64,000 nucleotides of DNA from Lachnobacterium bovis DSM 14045 (GCF_900107245.1 NZ_FNPG01000006.1:68291-132290); one strand, 5' to 3'. Counted from the first letter of the stretch, positions 34,927 through 46,289 are shown. Notes: a model not told the origin generated them from the letters alone. Numbers and translations: made by a program.

Positions 34927-35376
34927 ATGTTAAACATTCAATTAAGTACAATCATTTTGACTATCATTAACGTCCTGATTATGTATGTTGTAATTAAAAA
35001 ACTTTTTTTACAGCAGGTAATGGACACAATTAATGCAAGAGACGAATTGATAAAAAAACAATTCGAGGATGCAAGAGTGGCAAATGAAGACGCTGATAGA
35101 AAAAAGGAAGAATACTCAAAAAAATTAGAAAGTGCAAGAACAGAAGCAGAGAAAATTGTTTCGGAAGCTAAAGATAATGCACAAAAAGAAAAAGAATTAA
35201 TCATAAAAGATGCTAAAAATGAAAGTCAGCAAATTATTGCAAAAGCTAAAGAAAATATTGTTGCAGAGCAAAAGAAAGCTAAGGATGAGGTTTCTGCAGA
35301 AGTTGCCAGACTTGCAATTATAGCAGCAAGAAAAATTATAAAAACAGGTGAACAAAATGACGCAAGAAGCAATTAA
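34927..35376 (+). CDS. atpF: F1Fo ATP synthase subunit b
   Basis: A 149-residue peripheral stalk subunit. One membrane helix lies near residues 5-25. A long, highly charged coiled coil (about 30-140, rich in K, E, A) runs to the end. It dimerises and ties the delta subunit to subunit a. GAAGGTGG precedes ATG 34927. Its end overlaps the start of atpH by 20 bases. Confidence 0.94.
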   Translation: MLNIQLSTIILTIINVLIMYVVIKKLFLQQVMDTINARDELIKKQFEDARVANEDADRKKEEYSKKLESARTEAEKIVSEAKDNAQKEKELIIKDAKNESQQIIAKAKENIVAEQKKAKDEVSAEVARLAIIAARKIIKTGEQNDARSN

Positions 35377-35869
35377 TCAGGCAAAGGTTTTGTTTGGTTT
35401 GTGTCAGAGCCGTTCTGATGTTGAAGGTTTTAAAAAAATGTATTTTGCAACACCTGCATTAAACATGGTTTTAAATAATCCTATAGTATCTATGATAAAA
35501 AAATATAAAATCATAGATGAAGTTTCAAACAGAACTAATCAGCCTGAAATAATCAAAAATTTTTTGAGAAAGTCATGTCAAAACGATGCGTTATCAGAGA
35601 TGGCGGATGTGTTTGAATATTATTTTTATTTATGTGACATGGCTGAAGGTATTGTTAGAGCCAAGGCTATTTTTGCTAAGAATCCAGAGAATGTAGAGGT
35701 CGATAAGACAAGAGCATCGTTGGAAGAAAAATATCCTGGTAAGAAAATAGTTTTAGATATAGCCGTAGATGAGTCACTTCTAGGTGGCCGACTTGTTAAA
35801 GTTGGAAATACAGAATATGATGAAAGCTATGAAGGTTATTTAAAAGAACTTGAAAGAAAATTAACTTAG
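35357..35869 (+). CDS. atpH: F1Fo ATP synthase subunit delta
   Basis: A 170-residue peripheral stalk subunit that binds the top of F1. The conserved C-terminal LLGGRLVKVGNTEYDES is readable, with a helical N-terminal domain. ATG 35357 was chosen over GTG 35348, because the AGGTG ribosome site lies just upstream of ATG. It overlaps atpF and is followed 12 bases later by atpA. Confidence 0.93.
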   Translation: MTQEAINQAKVLFGLCQSRSDVEGFKKMYFATPALNMVLNNPIVSMIKKYKIIDEVSNRTNQPEIIKNFLRKSCQNDALSEMADVFEYYFYLCDMAEGIVRAKAIFAKNPENVEVDKTRASLEEKYPGKKIVLDIAVDESLLGGRLVKVGNTEYDESYEGYLKELERKLT

Positions 35870-35881
35870 GAGGTGAGTCCT

Positions 35882-37408
35882 GTGGGCGCAATTAGTGCGA
35901 CAGATATAATCTCTATTATCCAAGAAGAAATAGAAAATTTTTCATGGGAAGCAACAGATCGTGAAACAGGTGAAGTAATATATGTTGGCGATGGTATTGC
36001 AACTATTTACGGTATTGATCATGCAATGTATGGAGAAATCGTAGTCTTTGATAATGGAGTTAAAGGTATGGTTCAGGATATCCGCCGTAATGAGATAGGT
36101 GTTATCTTATTTGGAAGGGACACAGGAATCAAAGAAGGAACAAAAGTAACAAGAACAAAGAAAAAAGCAGGTATACCAGTAGGTGATGCGTTTGTTGGAA
36201 GAATTATTAATGCATTAGGTGAACCAATTGATGGAAAAGGTGCAATTGAATCTAATGGATATAATCCAATTGAGCGTGAAGCAGCAGGTATCATTGATAG
36301 AAAGTCGGTTGATACACCTCTTGAGACAGGTATTCTCGCAATAGATTCAATGTTTCCAATTGGTAGAGGTCAAAGAGAGTTAATTATCGGAGATCGTCAG
36401 ACAGGTAAAACCTCAATTGCAACAGATACAATAATTAATCAAAAAGGAAAAGATGTAATTTGTGTATATGTTGCAATTGGACAGAAGGCTTCTACAGTTG
36501 CAAAAGTTGTATCTACTTTAGAGAAAAATGGTGCTATGGAGTATTCAATAGTGTTGTCATCAACTGCAAGTGATCCAGCATCACTTCAATATATCGCACC
36601 ATATTCAGGAACAGCTCTTGCTGAATATTTTATGGCACAAGGCAAAGACGTTTTGATAGTTTATGATGATTTATCAAAACATGCGGTTGCATATAGAGCA
36701 ATTTCACTTTTATTAGAACGTTCACCAGGCCGTGAAGCTTATCCAGGTGATGTATTCTATTTACATTCAAGATTGTTAGAGCGTTCAAGTCGTTTGTCAG
36801 ATGAATTAGGTGGAGGTTCTATTACAGCACTTCCAATTATTGAAACACAGGCTGGAGATGTATCAGCGTACATTCCAACAAACGTTATTTCAATTACTGA
36901 TGGACAGATTTTCTTAGAGTCTAACTTATTTTTTGAAGGTATGAGACCAGCTGTAAACGTTGGTTTGTCTGTATCCCGTGTAGGTGGAGCTGCGCAGACA
37001 AAAGCGATGAAAAAAGCATCAGGAAGTATTCGTATTGATTTAGCACAGTACAGAGAAATGGAAGTGTTTACACAGTTTGCTTCAGATCTTGATGAGCAGA
37101 CAAAGAATCAGTTGGCACACGGAAGTGCTTTGATGCAGTTGTTAAAACAACCTTTGAATCATCCATTGTCATTACATGAACAAGTAATAACACTTACACT
37201 TGCTAATGAAGGATTTTTCGATATAGTTGATGTAAAAAAAGTAAAGAGTACACAATTAGATGTGTTATCTTTCATGGATGCTACACATCCAGAAATTGGA
37301 CAACAGATTGAAACAAACAAAAAAATAGATGATGAACTTATTAGTTCTTTACTTAAAGCAGCAGAGGAATACAAAGTAAGTAGGAACTTATTAAGTAGTC
37401 AAGAATAA
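35882..37408 (+). CDS. atpA: F1Fo ATP synthase subunit alpha
   Basis: A 508-residue regulatory nucleotide-binding subunit. Walker A is [11 protein letters not shown] (about residue 170). Walker B and other F1 elements are visible ([38 protein letters not shown] in part, [14 protein letters not shown]). AGGAGGTGA lies directly before the GTG at 35882, so that codon is the start rather than GTG 35873, which overlaps the ribosome site. It is in standard order between delta and gamma. Confidence 0.97.
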   Translation: MGAISATDIISIIQEEIENFSWEATDRETGEVIYVGDGIATIYGIDHAMYGEIVVFDNGVKGMVQDIRRNEIGVILFGRDTGIKEGTKVTRTKKKAGIPVGDAFVGRIINALGEPIDGKGAIESNGYNPIEREAAGIIDRKSVDTPLETGILAIDSMFPIGRGQRELIIGDRQTGKTSIATDTIINQKGKDVICVYVAIGQKASTVAKVVSTLEKNGAMEYSIVLSSTASDPASLQYIAPYSGTALAEYFMAQGKDVLIVYDDLSKHAVAYRAISLLLERSPGREAYPGDVFYLHSRLLERSSRLSDELGGGSITALPIIETQAGDVSAYIPTNVISITDGQIFLESNLFFEGMRPAVNVGLSVSRVGGAAQTKAMKKASGSIRIDLAQYREMEVFTQFASDLDEQTKNQLAHGSALMQLLKQPLNHPLSLHEQVITLTLANEGFFDIVDVKKVKSTQLDVLSFMDATHPEIGQQIETNKKIDDELISSLLKAAEEYKVSRNLLSSQE

Positions 37409-37422
37409 AAGTAGGTGCTTAA

Positions 37423-38322
37423 ATGGCAAATACAAAGGAAATAAAAGACAGAATGAGTAGTATACAGGATACATTAAAAATAACTAATGCGATGTATATG
37501 ATCTCATCATCTAAATTAAAAAAAGCAAGAAAAAGTTTGGAAAAAACTGAAAATTATTTTTACACTTTGCAATCGGCTATGGCTCGTATATTAAGACATA
37601 TTCCTGACATGGAAAGTATATATTTTAAGTCTAATGAAGGAAAAAAACGAGAAGATGTAAAAGTTGGATATATTGTAATAACAGCAGATAAGGGACTTGC
37701 TGGTGCATACAATCATAATGTTTTAAAGTTGGCTGAAGAACATTTAAAACATTGTCCAAATTATGAGCTTTTTGTTTTAGGAGAATTAGGACGCCATTAT
37801 TTTGAACACAGAAATATTGATATAGATAGACAGTTTCAATATACAGTTCAAAATCCATCATTAAACAGAGCACGTAATATTTCAGAAACTGTTCTTGAGT
37901 TATATTTAAAAGGTGAGTTAGATGAGGTACACATTGTATTTACTAAGATGGAGAATGCAATGCAGGAAGAGGCAGTAATAACTCAGTTATTACCTTTAAA
38001 GAAACATGAATTTAATGCTTCAGATATTCCGGTAGATGTTCAGATGGAAGAATTAAAGTTTGATCCATCTCCAGAAAAAGTAATGGAGCAGATTGTACCA
38101 GATTATGTTGTGGGATTCATTTATGGTGCACTCATCGAATCGTTCTCTAGTGAACAAAATGCTAGAATGATGGCAATGGAAGCAGCTACGAAGAGTGCAA
38201 AGGATATGCTTCATAATTTAGATATTTTATATAATAGAGCAAGACAGGCGGCGATTACTCAAGAGATTACAGAAGTAATAGCAGGTGCTAAGTCTCAGAA
38301 AAAGAAAAAAAAGAAAAAATAA
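37423..38322 (+). CDS. atpG: F1Fo ATP synthase subunit gamma
   Basis: A 299-residue central stalk subunit. It has the N-terminal EIKDRMSSIQDTLKITNAM and C-terminal ASLASAMEAATKSAKDM-type helix pair (here MAMEAATKSAKDM), and ends with a run of lysines (KKKKKKK). The central Rossmann-like domain carries VGYIVITADKGLAGAYNHN. GTAGGTGC is the ribosome site. The lysine tail is a slight oddity but the length is normal. Confidence 0.95.
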   Translation: MANTKEIKDRMSSIQDTLKITNAMYMISSSKLKKARKSLEKTENYFYTLQSAMARILRHIPDMESIYFKSNEGKKREDVKVGYIVITADKGLAGAYNHNVLKLAEEHLKHCPNYELFVLGELGRHYFEHRNIDIDRQFQYTVQNPSLNRARNISETVLELYLKGELDEVHIVFTKMENAMQEEAVITQLLPLKKHEFNASDIPVDVQMEELKFDPSPEKVMEQIVPDYVVGFIYGALIESFSSEQNARMMAMEAATKSAKDMLHNLDILYNRARQAAITQEITEVIAGAKSQKKKKKKK

Positions 38323-38329
38323 CATTTGA

Positions 38330-39763
<1,434 letters not shown>

Positions 39764-39766
39764 TGT

Positions 39767-40183
39767 ATGAGTTCATATTATTTGAAAATTATTGCGGCCA
39801 CTGGAGATTTTTTTAATGGTAGAGTTAGATCTTTAATAGTTCCTCAGTTTGATGGACAAAAAGAAATATTAGCTTATCACGAAGATATGGTTATTGCTGT
39901 AAAAGGTGGGGAAGTTAAGTTTCAGGAAGAAGGATCTTCGGAATGGAGAGTTGCTTTAGTTGGAAAAGGATTTGTCCAAATTGCGAATAACCGTGTTATT
40001 TTACTTGTAGAAACAGCTGAAAGACCAGAAGATATTGATAGAGCCAGAGCGGAGGAAGCGAAAGAAAGAGCAGAAGAACAGCTTAGACAAAAGCAGAGTA
40101 TTCAAGAATATTATCATTCAAGAGCTTCACTTCAAAGAGCTATGGCAAGACTAAAATTTACAAGTGGAAGACGTAATTCTTAA
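39767..40183 (+). CDS. atpC: F1Fo ATP synthase subunit epsilon
   Basis: A 138-residue subunit with the N-terminal beta sandwich (about 1-85, ATGDFFNGRV, FDGQKEILAYHEDMV) and C-terminal helix pair (about 90-138, RARAEEAKERAEEQLRQKQS). It couples rotation and can inhibit ATP hydrolysis. The ATG lies three bases after the atpD stop, and a strong terminator follows. Confidence 0.94.
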   Translation: MSSYYLKIIAATGDFFNGRVRSLIVPQFDGQKEILAYHEDMVIAVKGGEVKFQEEGSSEWRVALVGKGFVQIANNRVILLVETAERPEDIDRARAEEAKERAEEQLRQKQSIQEYYHSRASLQRAMARLKFTSGRRNS

Positions 40184-40213
40184 AATGAATATATAAAGAT
40201 ATTATATAGTAAT

Positions 40214-40258
40214 AAGTGCAATAGATTAGTTTATAAACTGATTTATTGCACTTTTTTT
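40214..40258 (+). terminator. Terminator of the ATP synthase operon
   Basis: AAGTGCAATA (40214-40223) pairs with TATTGCACTT (40244-40253), with a second inner stem TAGTTT/AACTG. The T-tract has seven residues. Confidence 0.92.
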
Positions 40259-40383
40259 ATTATGATTTTGTTTTGAAAAATGAAAGTTAAATTAAAAACA
40301 AAAAGGAAACAAAAAGTAATGTTTAAGTAATGATAAGGGAGTATAATGTATGCAAAAAGCTTATTGTTAAAAAGGAGCATATG

Positions 40384-41073
40384 ATGGAGAAAACAATTAT
40401 TGAAGTAAAAGACTTATGCAAAGAATATGGAAGCCATGAAAATAAGGTGGAGGCCTTATCAAATATATCTTTTGATATTAAAAAAGGAGAATTTGTAGCA
40501 GTAGTAGGAACATCAGGTTCTGGAAAAAGTACTCTTTTAAATTTGTTGGGAGGTTTAGATGTCCCAACATCAGGAAAAATAAAAATTGCAGATAAAGATA
40601 TGACAGCATTGAAAAATGATAAATTAACTAGATTTAGAAGTAAACATATTGGATTTGTTTTTCAGAATTATAGCTTAATTCCAGTGTTAAATGTATATGA
40701 CAATGTAGTTTTAGGTGCAACGATAAACGGTAAATGTAAAATAGACCATGAAAAAGCAAAATCATTAATGGAATCTTTACAGATTTGGAATAAGAGAAAA
40801 AATTATCCAAACGAATTATCGGGAGGTCAGCAACAAAGGGTTGCAATAGCAAGAGCTCTATTTGTTGAACCAGACATTATTTTGGCAGATGAGCCTACAG
40901 GAAATCTTGATCAAAAAAATACATTAGAAGTAATGAAGCTATTAGGTGAATGTTCAAAAAAATATAATCAGACAATCATTATGGTTACTCATGAAAATGA
41001 TATGGCTGCAAAATGTGATAGACAGATTCGTATTAGTGATGGAAAACTAGAAGAGGTGACAGCAAATGTATAA
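40384..41073 (+). CDS. MacB-type ABC transporter ATPase
   Basis: A 229-residue ATPase: Walker A GTSGSGKST (about 45), Q-loop FQNY, signature LSGGQQQR (about 145) and Walker B ILADEPTGNLD. It has the short MacB/LolD form and pairs with the large FtsX-type permease that it overlaps by eight bases. ATG 40384 has AAAGGAG six bases away, better than ATG 40381. Such pairs export peptides or give resistance to cell-wall antibiotics (BceAB-like). A regulator follows the permease. Confidence 0.94.
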   Translation: MEKTIIEVKDLCKEYGSHENKVEALSNISFDIKKGEFVAVVGTSGSGKSTLLNLLGGLDVPTSGKIKIADKDMTALKNDKLTRFRSKHIGFVFQNYSLIPVLNVYDNVVLGATINGKCKIDHEKAKSLMESLQIWNKRKNYPNELSGGQQQRVAIARALFVEPDIILADEPTGNLDQKNTLEVMKLLGECSKKYNQTIIMVTHENDMAAKCDRQIRISDGKLEEVTANV

Positions 41074-43609
41074 AATTTCGTGGCAGTATATAAAGAAAAA
41101 TATAAATAATACTTTTGCTTTATTGTTATGTATTGTTGTATCAACAATTTTGTTGGTGGGTGTCACATCAACTTTAAAAAGTATGCAGATTAATAAAAGC
41201 CAATATTATGCCAAACAAACAGGAAATTATCAATATAAATACCGAATTGAAAATGAAAATTATAAAAACATTGAAAAAAAGATAGAGAATTCCAAAGCAG
41301 ATGTAGACTCTTGGAGTATTTTGAGTAGGATGTGTTCTATAGATAAGCCAAAATATTTTGATTTATATTTATGCGATAGAAATTTTTTTAAGCAAAATAA
41401 TATTAAATTACTTAAGGGAAGATATCCAAATAAAAAAGGTGAAATGCTAATTGAAGAGTGGAGCATTTCTAATATGTCTTTGACAAAAGCAATAAATTCA
41501 TCTATGAAATTTCAAGGTAAAAAATATAAAATAGTTGGTATAGTTTCGGATTCATACATGAAAACATCAAATACAAATGTAGGTTATACATTTGTAGATG
41601 TTGAGGAACCGATTAGTCCTAAGTATGAGGTAAATGTAAATTTTGATTATCAATCAGATATTTTAAAAGAAAGTAAAACATTAAAAGATGAGTTTAAAGT
41701 TTCTTCAAAAAATTATTTAGTTAACAGAGATACGACAGAAGCTTTAGGTTATTATGCTGCATCTGAAGATGAAAGCACTTTTGCACAAATTGTAGAGCAG
41801 ATTGCATCAAATGAAAAGGTTATTGCGATATTATTTGCAGTGTTTGGATGCTTTATTACATATAGTGTATTAAATATTATTTTGACACAAAGAATGAGAC
41901 AATATGGAATACTAGTAACATTAGGCGCGACTAAATATAAATTGTTTAGAATCATATTTAATGAGTTATTAACTCTTTTAGTAGCAGGTTATACGATAGG
42001 TGCAGTAGTAGGATTTTATGGCTCAAAAATATTGTTTAAATTACGACCAAATGATTATATAGTATCACAGTCTAATATTTTCATATTAAGCAAAAATGCT
42101 ATAAGCATTGGGTTTGCGATATACCTTATTTTAATTGTAGTGATGTCATATATTATAACCTACAAAATAAATAGGAAAACTTTGCTTAACTCATTCGGAG
42201 AAATAAGTAAACATTTAAAGAAAAAAAGAATTATTCTATCTAGTAAAAAAAGAGATTTGATTCCTTCTATTTTTTCAAGATATCGTAAAATGAGACCGGT
42301 ATCTTTTGCATGCACTATTATTTCTTTAGCTCTTTGCGGAGTTATACTTTGCGGATCTAATTATTATTTTTCTACTATAAAAGAAGAAAATAAAATGAGA
42401 GTTGCAGGTGGAGATGAAGGGTTAGCTTATGACTATGCTTTTAAATCAGAAAATAACGTTTTTGATTCAGGACTAAAAAATAGCGATTTAGATAGACTTA
42501 AAAAGGTTGATGGAATTAAAAACATATATGCGTTTAAGCAATTTATGGGAGAAACTAAACTTCATAAGAAGCAAATGGTATCAGATGCATCATATAAAGA
42601 TGCAAATAAAGATAAGCGATTAAAGGGCTATTTCAACGGAATATTAAATAAAGATTTAAATAATAACTATTTATTAAAAGGTGACATAAATGGTTATGAT
42701 GAAGATATGCTTGAAAAAGAGAAGATGTATCTTGAAACAGGAAAAATAGATAAAGCAAAACTTGATACGGGAAAATATGTAATAGTGATTATTCCAGTTG
42801 ATGGCGCAACAGGAGCAACTAATACCATTTTAAATATTAAAGCTGGAGACACATTAGAAGTTAAAACACCAAAATTACAAAATCAAAATGAGCTAGATAT
42901 TTTAACATTCAAAGGCGATGAAGCAAGATATGAAACTAAAAAGTTAACTGTATTAGCAACAGTTCGTATGGGATTAGTATCTAGCGATTATTGGACAGCT
43001 GGTAATGGCTTAGATTTGATTATGTCAAATAAAGAAATGGAAAAGTTATATGGAATTTCAAAATATGATATAGCTTGTGCTGATAAAACAGAAGACGTAG
43101 ATAGTGCAAAGTTAGCAAATGATGTACAAGAAGTTGTTAAGGATGTTCCAAGAATGAATTTCCAAGATAACAGAACACAGTTAGAAGAACAAAACGCAAG
43201 TTTACGTCGCCAAGAAAATTTAATAGATGTTTTGGCAATTTCCGTTATTTTAATTAGCATTTTTAATATGCTTAATAGTATGCGACATATGTTTTCATCA
43301 AGAAAAAAAGAAATTGGAATAATCCGAGCAATTGGAACAAACGAGAAAAAAATATTGAGAGTAATGGCCAAAGAAGGGGCAATATATGGTATTTATACAA
43401 ACTTATGCATGATTTTAGGAATATATATTGTTACTAATTTAATGTGTCAACACCTTAAAAGTGTATGTTTTCTTTATCATCCAGTTGTAAAATACGATTT
43501 AAAGGCAATAGTTTTCATTGCAATTATAAACTTAGTTGTAAGCATTTTTACAGCTATAGTATCAATTAAAAAAGTACTTTCAGAACATGTTGTTACAAAT
43601 ATGTTATAA
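41066..43609 (+). CDS. FtsX-like ABC permease, large
   Basis: An 847-residue permease. Membrane segment 1 lies at about residues 14-36, with an extracellular domain following (about 40-240). A three-segment FtsX block spans about 245-370 (QRMRQYGILVTLGATKYKLFRI in part). A fourth segment near 410-432 precedes a second large extracellular region (about 440-715). A final FtsX block lies at 715-840 (SRKKEIGIIRAIGTNEKKI). The duplicated FtsX layout is that of lantibiotic- and bacitracin-type exporters. It likely confers peptide resistance or export; substrate unknown. A hairpin separates it from the regulator gene. Confidence 0.9.
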   Translation: MYKISWQYIKKNINNTFALLLCIVVSTILLVGVTSTLKSMQINKSQYYAKQTGNYQYKYRIENENYKNIEKKIENSKADVDSWSILSRMCSIDKPKYFDLYLCDRNFFKQNNIKLLKGRYPNKKGEMLIEEWSISNMSLTKAINSSMKFQGKKYKIVGIVSDSYMKTSNTNVGYTFVDVEEPISPKYEVNVNFDYQSDILKESKTLKDEFKVSSKNYLVNRDTTEALGYYAASEDESTFAQIVEQIASNEKVIAILFAVFGCFITYSVLNIILTQRMRQYGILVTLGATKYKLFRIIFNELLTLLVAGYTIGAVVGFYGSKILFKLRPNDYIVSQSNIFILSKNAISIGFAIYLILIVVMSYIITYKINRKTLLNSFGEISKHLKKKRIILSSKKRDLIPSIFSRYRKMRPVSFACTIISLALCGVILCGSNYYFSTIKEENKMRVAGGDEGLAYDYAFKSENNVFDSGLKNSDLDRLKKVDGIKNIYAFKQFMGETKLHKKQMVSDASYKDANKDKRLKGYFNGILNKDLNNNYLLKGDINGYDEDMLEKEKMYLETGKIDKAKLDTGKYVIVIIPVDGATGATNTILNIKAGDTLEVKTPKLQNQNELDILTFKGDEARYETKKLTVLATVRMGLVSSDYWTAGNGLDLIMSNKEMEKLYGISKYDIACADKTEDVDSAKLANDVQEVVKDVPRMNFQDNRTQLEEQNASLRRQENLIDVLAISVILISIFNMLNSMRHMFSSRKKEIGIIRAIGTNEKKILRVMAKEGAIYGIYTNLCMILGIYIVTNLMCQHLKSVCFLYHPVVKYDLKAIVFIAIINLVVSIFTAIVSIKKVLSEHVVTNML

Positions 43610-43637
43610 TAATGGAAATGTAAGGATTGGTTACTAG

Positions 43638-43671
43638 AGGACAAATTGGACATTGCAGTTCAGTTTGTCCT
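43638..43671 (+). terminator. Hairpin between permease and regulator
   Basis: AGGACAAATTG (43638-43648) pairs with CAGTTTGTCCT (43661-43671), 11 bp with one wobble. Without a T-tract it is perhaps a partial terminator or mRNA stability element. Confidence 0.45.
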
Positions 43672-43703
43672 TGAAATGTTATTATAGACAGGAAGGCAAA
43701 GAC

Positions 43704-44390
43704 ATGAAGGCACTAATTATAGGGAAAAATATTATGTTTAAGCAGATAGTAAAAAAAGTTTTTAAAGAAAATGATTCTTTATCTTTTGAAGAAAATATAG
43801 AAATGGCTTTAGAAAATGAAAATTTATTACAATATGACTTTATAGGGGCTTGCATAGACTATAAAAATAGGGAGGGCGACATAGGAGATGAAGGCGATTT
43901 ATTAGAACTTTTTTCTTATGTTAAGGAGATTAATAAAGAAAATTTATTTTTTATAGTTTCTAATAAATATAGCGCAAATCTAGAAAAGAAAGTTTTAAAG
44001 TATGAAAAAGCAGAGTATACATCGAGATTAGATATACCAGATATAGTAGAGATGAGATTAGAAAAATTATTAGAGTATCATAAAAATCGTGTACTGGTGG
44101 TAAAGGATATTGTATATGATTTAGATAACAATACAGTTAACAAGGGTGGAAAAAATTTAGAGTTAACAAAAAATCAAATGGTGATTTTACAAATCTTTAT
44201 GGAAAATCCTAACAAAATAGTACCGAGGGAATATATAATCGATAGAATATGGGATTGTGATATAGAAAAAACTAATACCCTTAATGTAGAAATATGCAGA
44301 CTTAGAAAAAAATTAGGGGAAGGGAAGACGTATTTCGTAAATGTAAAGGGAATCGGATATAAATTTTATGAAAATCAAAAAGTGGTATAA
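43704..44390 (+). CDS. OmpR/PhoB-type winged-helix regulator with degenerate receiver
   Basis: A 228-residue protein. The C-terminal part (about 130-225) is a clear winged helix of OmpR type (LELTKNQMVILQIFMENPNKIV, then ICRLRKKLGEG and VKGIGYKF). The N-terminal receiver-like part lacks the acidic pair (beta1 reads LIIGKNIM), although an Asp (GACID) stands at the usual acceptor place and SNK at the switch end. No histidine kinase is nearby. It probably controls the ABC pair upstream, as similar regulators control BceAB-type exporters. ATG 43704 was chosen with AGGAAGGCAAAG upstream. Confidence 0.88.
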   Translation: MKALIIGKNIMFKQIVKKVFKENDSLSFEENIEMALENENLLQYDFIGACIDYKNREGDIGDEGDLLELFSYVKEINKENLFFIVSNKYSANLEKKVLKYEKAEYTSRLDIPDIVEMRLEKLLEYHKNRVLVVKDIVYDLDNNTVNKGGKNLELTKNQMVILQIFMENPNKIVPREYIIDRIWDCDIEKTNTLNVEICRLRKKLGEGKTYFVNVKGIGYKFYENQKVV

Positions 44391-44455
44391 TCTAAAAAAG
44401 TAAATAACAACGAATATTAAAAAATATGTACTTAATGACAGTACAATAGAAAGCT

Positions 44456-45421
44456 TTATATTACAATACGGCCAAGTTGTTTAAGCATGTTTCTATCACT
44501 TTTTATAGTTGATCCACTTGTAGTGAGCATATTTCCAGTGATAGTTGAGCTGATTCCACAGGAAAAAGCTTCTTTTCCATTATTAGGAAGAAGTTTACGA
44601 CCACCAGCTAAACGGATATCGGCAGAAGGGTTAATTAATCTAAAGATAGCGATAGTTCTAAGTATTTCCTCAGGTGAAAGTGGAGCTTGGTTTTCTAAAG
44701 GAGTTCCTGGAATAGCCATTAAAACATTTATAGGAATTGATTTTATTTTTAAATTTTGTAAAGTTAAAGCCATGTCAATTCTATCTTGCCATGTTTCTCC
44801 CATACCTATAATTCCACCAGAACAAACATTAAAACCTACAGATTGCGCTAATTTTATTGTAGCTAATTTTTCGTCAAACGAATGAGTAGTACAAATATGA
44901 GGAAAATACCTTCTTGAAGTTTCTATGTTATCGTGATAATTGCGAACACCAACATCATAAAGTTTTTTAAACTGATTCTTAGTTAAAAATCCCAAAGACG
45001 CACACAATGAAAGAGTTGTCTCCTTATTTATTTTTGAATAAATGTCCAGGGCTTGTTCAAACTCTTTTCCACTTAAACTTTTGCCAGAAGTTACAATCGC
45101 AAATCGATTTACCCCTTCACTAGCATTATTGCGGGCTTCTCTTAAAATTAAATCGCCATTTAAAAAATTATAATTTTTGCAAGAGGTATGATTGTAGGAT
45201 GACTGGGCACAATACTTGCAGTTTTCGCCACAATTGCCACTTTTTCCATTAATTATAGTACACAAATCTACAGTGTCACCACAGAAAGCTTTGCGGATAC
45301 GGTTTGCTGCTTCTTTTAGCTCAGAGAGGTCACATGTGACCAAAAAATCTAAGTTATCATCTTTTTGTAATAATTTTCCATCTATTATTTCATTTGCCAA
45401 TTCTAATAAATTCACTTTCAT
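44456..45421 (-). CDS. bioB: Biotin synthase
   Basis: A 321-residue radical SAM enzyme that inserts sulfur into dethiobiotin. The [4Fe-4S] site is CGENCKYC (about residues 60-70), the second cluster region includes NYHDNIETS, and GIIGMGET and AGGRKLLP are typical. It needs Fe-S clusters that the suf system at 61 kb would help to build. It is divergent from bioY and shares one operator. GGGAGGTTTAGTT precedes ATG 45421. bioA/bioD/bioF are not in the window. Confidence 0.95.
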   Translation of the reverse strand: MKVNLLELANEIIDGKLLQKDDNLDFLVTCDLSELKEAANRIRKAFCGDTVDLCTIINGKSGNCGENCKYCAQSSYNHTSCKNYNFLNGDLILREARNNASEGVNRFAIVTSGKSLSGKEFEQALDIYSKINKETTLSLCASLGFLTKNQFKKLYDVGVRNYHDNIETSRRYFPHICTTHSFDEKLATIKLAQSVGFNVCSGGIIGMGETWQDRIDMALTLQNLKIKSIPINVLMAIPGTPLENQAPLSPEEILRTIAIFRLINPSADIRLAGGRKLLPNNGKEAFSCGISSTITGNMLTTSGSTIKSDRNMLKQLGRIVI

Positions 45422-45556
45422 AACTAAACCTCCCGGAAAATGTAATATTAAATATTTAATAAAAAAATATAATTATCGTCTTAATGACAATTTTTTTTAC
45501 AAGTAAAATATCCAAAACATGGGATAATTTTTTTGAAACGATTTTCTAACAAAGCA

Positions 45557-45585
45557 AGTATAAAACTAAAAAAATGAATTGTCAA
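45557..45585 (-). promoter_or_regulatory. bioB promoter
   Basis: On minus: perfect TTGACA (45585-45580), 17-base spacer and TATACT (45562-45557). The -35 lies within the left arm of the biotin operator. The predicted leader to bioB is about 130 bases. Confidence 0.8.
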
Positions 45586-45610
45586 CCTAAAAATAAAACA
45601 GGTTGACAAT
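45578..45610. promoter_or_regulatory. BirA-type biotin operator shared by bioB and bioY
   Basis: ATTGTCAACCT (45578-45588) and AGGTTGACAAT (45600-45610) form a perfect 11-bp inverted repeat with an 11-base spacer. This fits the BirA operator pattern of Firmicutes (TTGTnAACC ... GGTTnACAA; here 13 bases between the 9-mers). Each arm holds the -35 of one divergent promoter, so bound BirA-biotin would shut both genes. Confidence 0.85.
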
Positions 45611-45631
45611 CAAAAGCGTTGTAATTATAAT
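45603..45631 (+). promoter_or_regulatory. bioY promoter
   Basis: Perfect TTGACA (45603-45608), 17-base spacer and perfect TATAAT (45626-45631): a consensus promoter whose -35 lies in the right arm of the operator. The start ATG is 50 bases downstream. Confidence 0.88.
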
Positions 45632-45680
45632 GTGGTTGTAAATTATTAAAAATTGATATAATTTAGGAGGAGCAAAAATT

Positions 45681-46265
45681 ATGGACAATATGAAAATCTC
45701 AAGGGAAAAATCTAATAGTTCTGTTTTTTTTAGTGTAAAAAATATGACAACCATTGCAATGATGACAGCGGTTATATGTGTTTTAGGACCTTTTTCAGTA
45801 CCTATTGGTCGGGTGCCTATTTCTCTTTTACCATTGGCTGTTTTTCTTGCGGTATACATTATTGGAACTGTTAGAGGAACAATTGCTTATAGTATTTATT
45901 TGTTGCTAGGTTTAGTTGGGGCACCTGTTTTTGGAGGGGGCTCAGGAGGACCTAGTGTAGTATTTGGTCCAACAGGAGGATATTTGGTATCCTTTATTTT
46001 TATGGCATTATTAAGTGGATTTTTTATTCACAGATTTTATAAAAATGTTGTAATCCAGGGCATTGGAATGTTTTTAGGAATTCTTCTAGCTTATGGGTGT
46101 GGAACAATTTGGTTTATGATTTTAATGAAATGTAATCTTAAGGTAGCACTTACACAATGCGTTTTCCCATTTATTCCTTTTGATATTGTAAAGGTTATAG
46201 TGGGAATTATAGTGGGAAGATCTGTTAGACGTAGACTTATCGCTGCTAATGTAATAGAAGATTAA
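45681..46265 (+). CDS. bioY: BioY family biotin transporter
   Basis: A 194-residue integral membrane protein with about six membrane segments. The BioY landmarks are GPFSVPIGRVPISL, YLLLGLVGAPVFGGGSGG (about 75-90) and FGPTGGYLV. BioY is the substrate-binding S component of ECF transporters and can work alone or with shared ECF modules (none here). AGGAGGAGC precedes ATG 45681. Shared BirA control with bioB links biotin uptake and last-step synthesis. Confidence 0.94.
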   Translation: MDNMKISREKSNSSVFFSVKNMTTIAMMTAVICVLGPFSVPIGRVPISLLPLAVFLAVYIIGTVRGTIAYSIYLLLGLVGAPVFGGGSGGPSVVFGPTGGYLVSFIFMALLSGFFIHRFYKNVVIQGIGMFLGILLAYGCGTIWFMILMKCNLKVALTQCVFPFIPFDIVKVIVGIIVGRSVRRRLIAANVIED

Positions 46266-46289
46266 GTGACAATATATAAAAAACATGGT

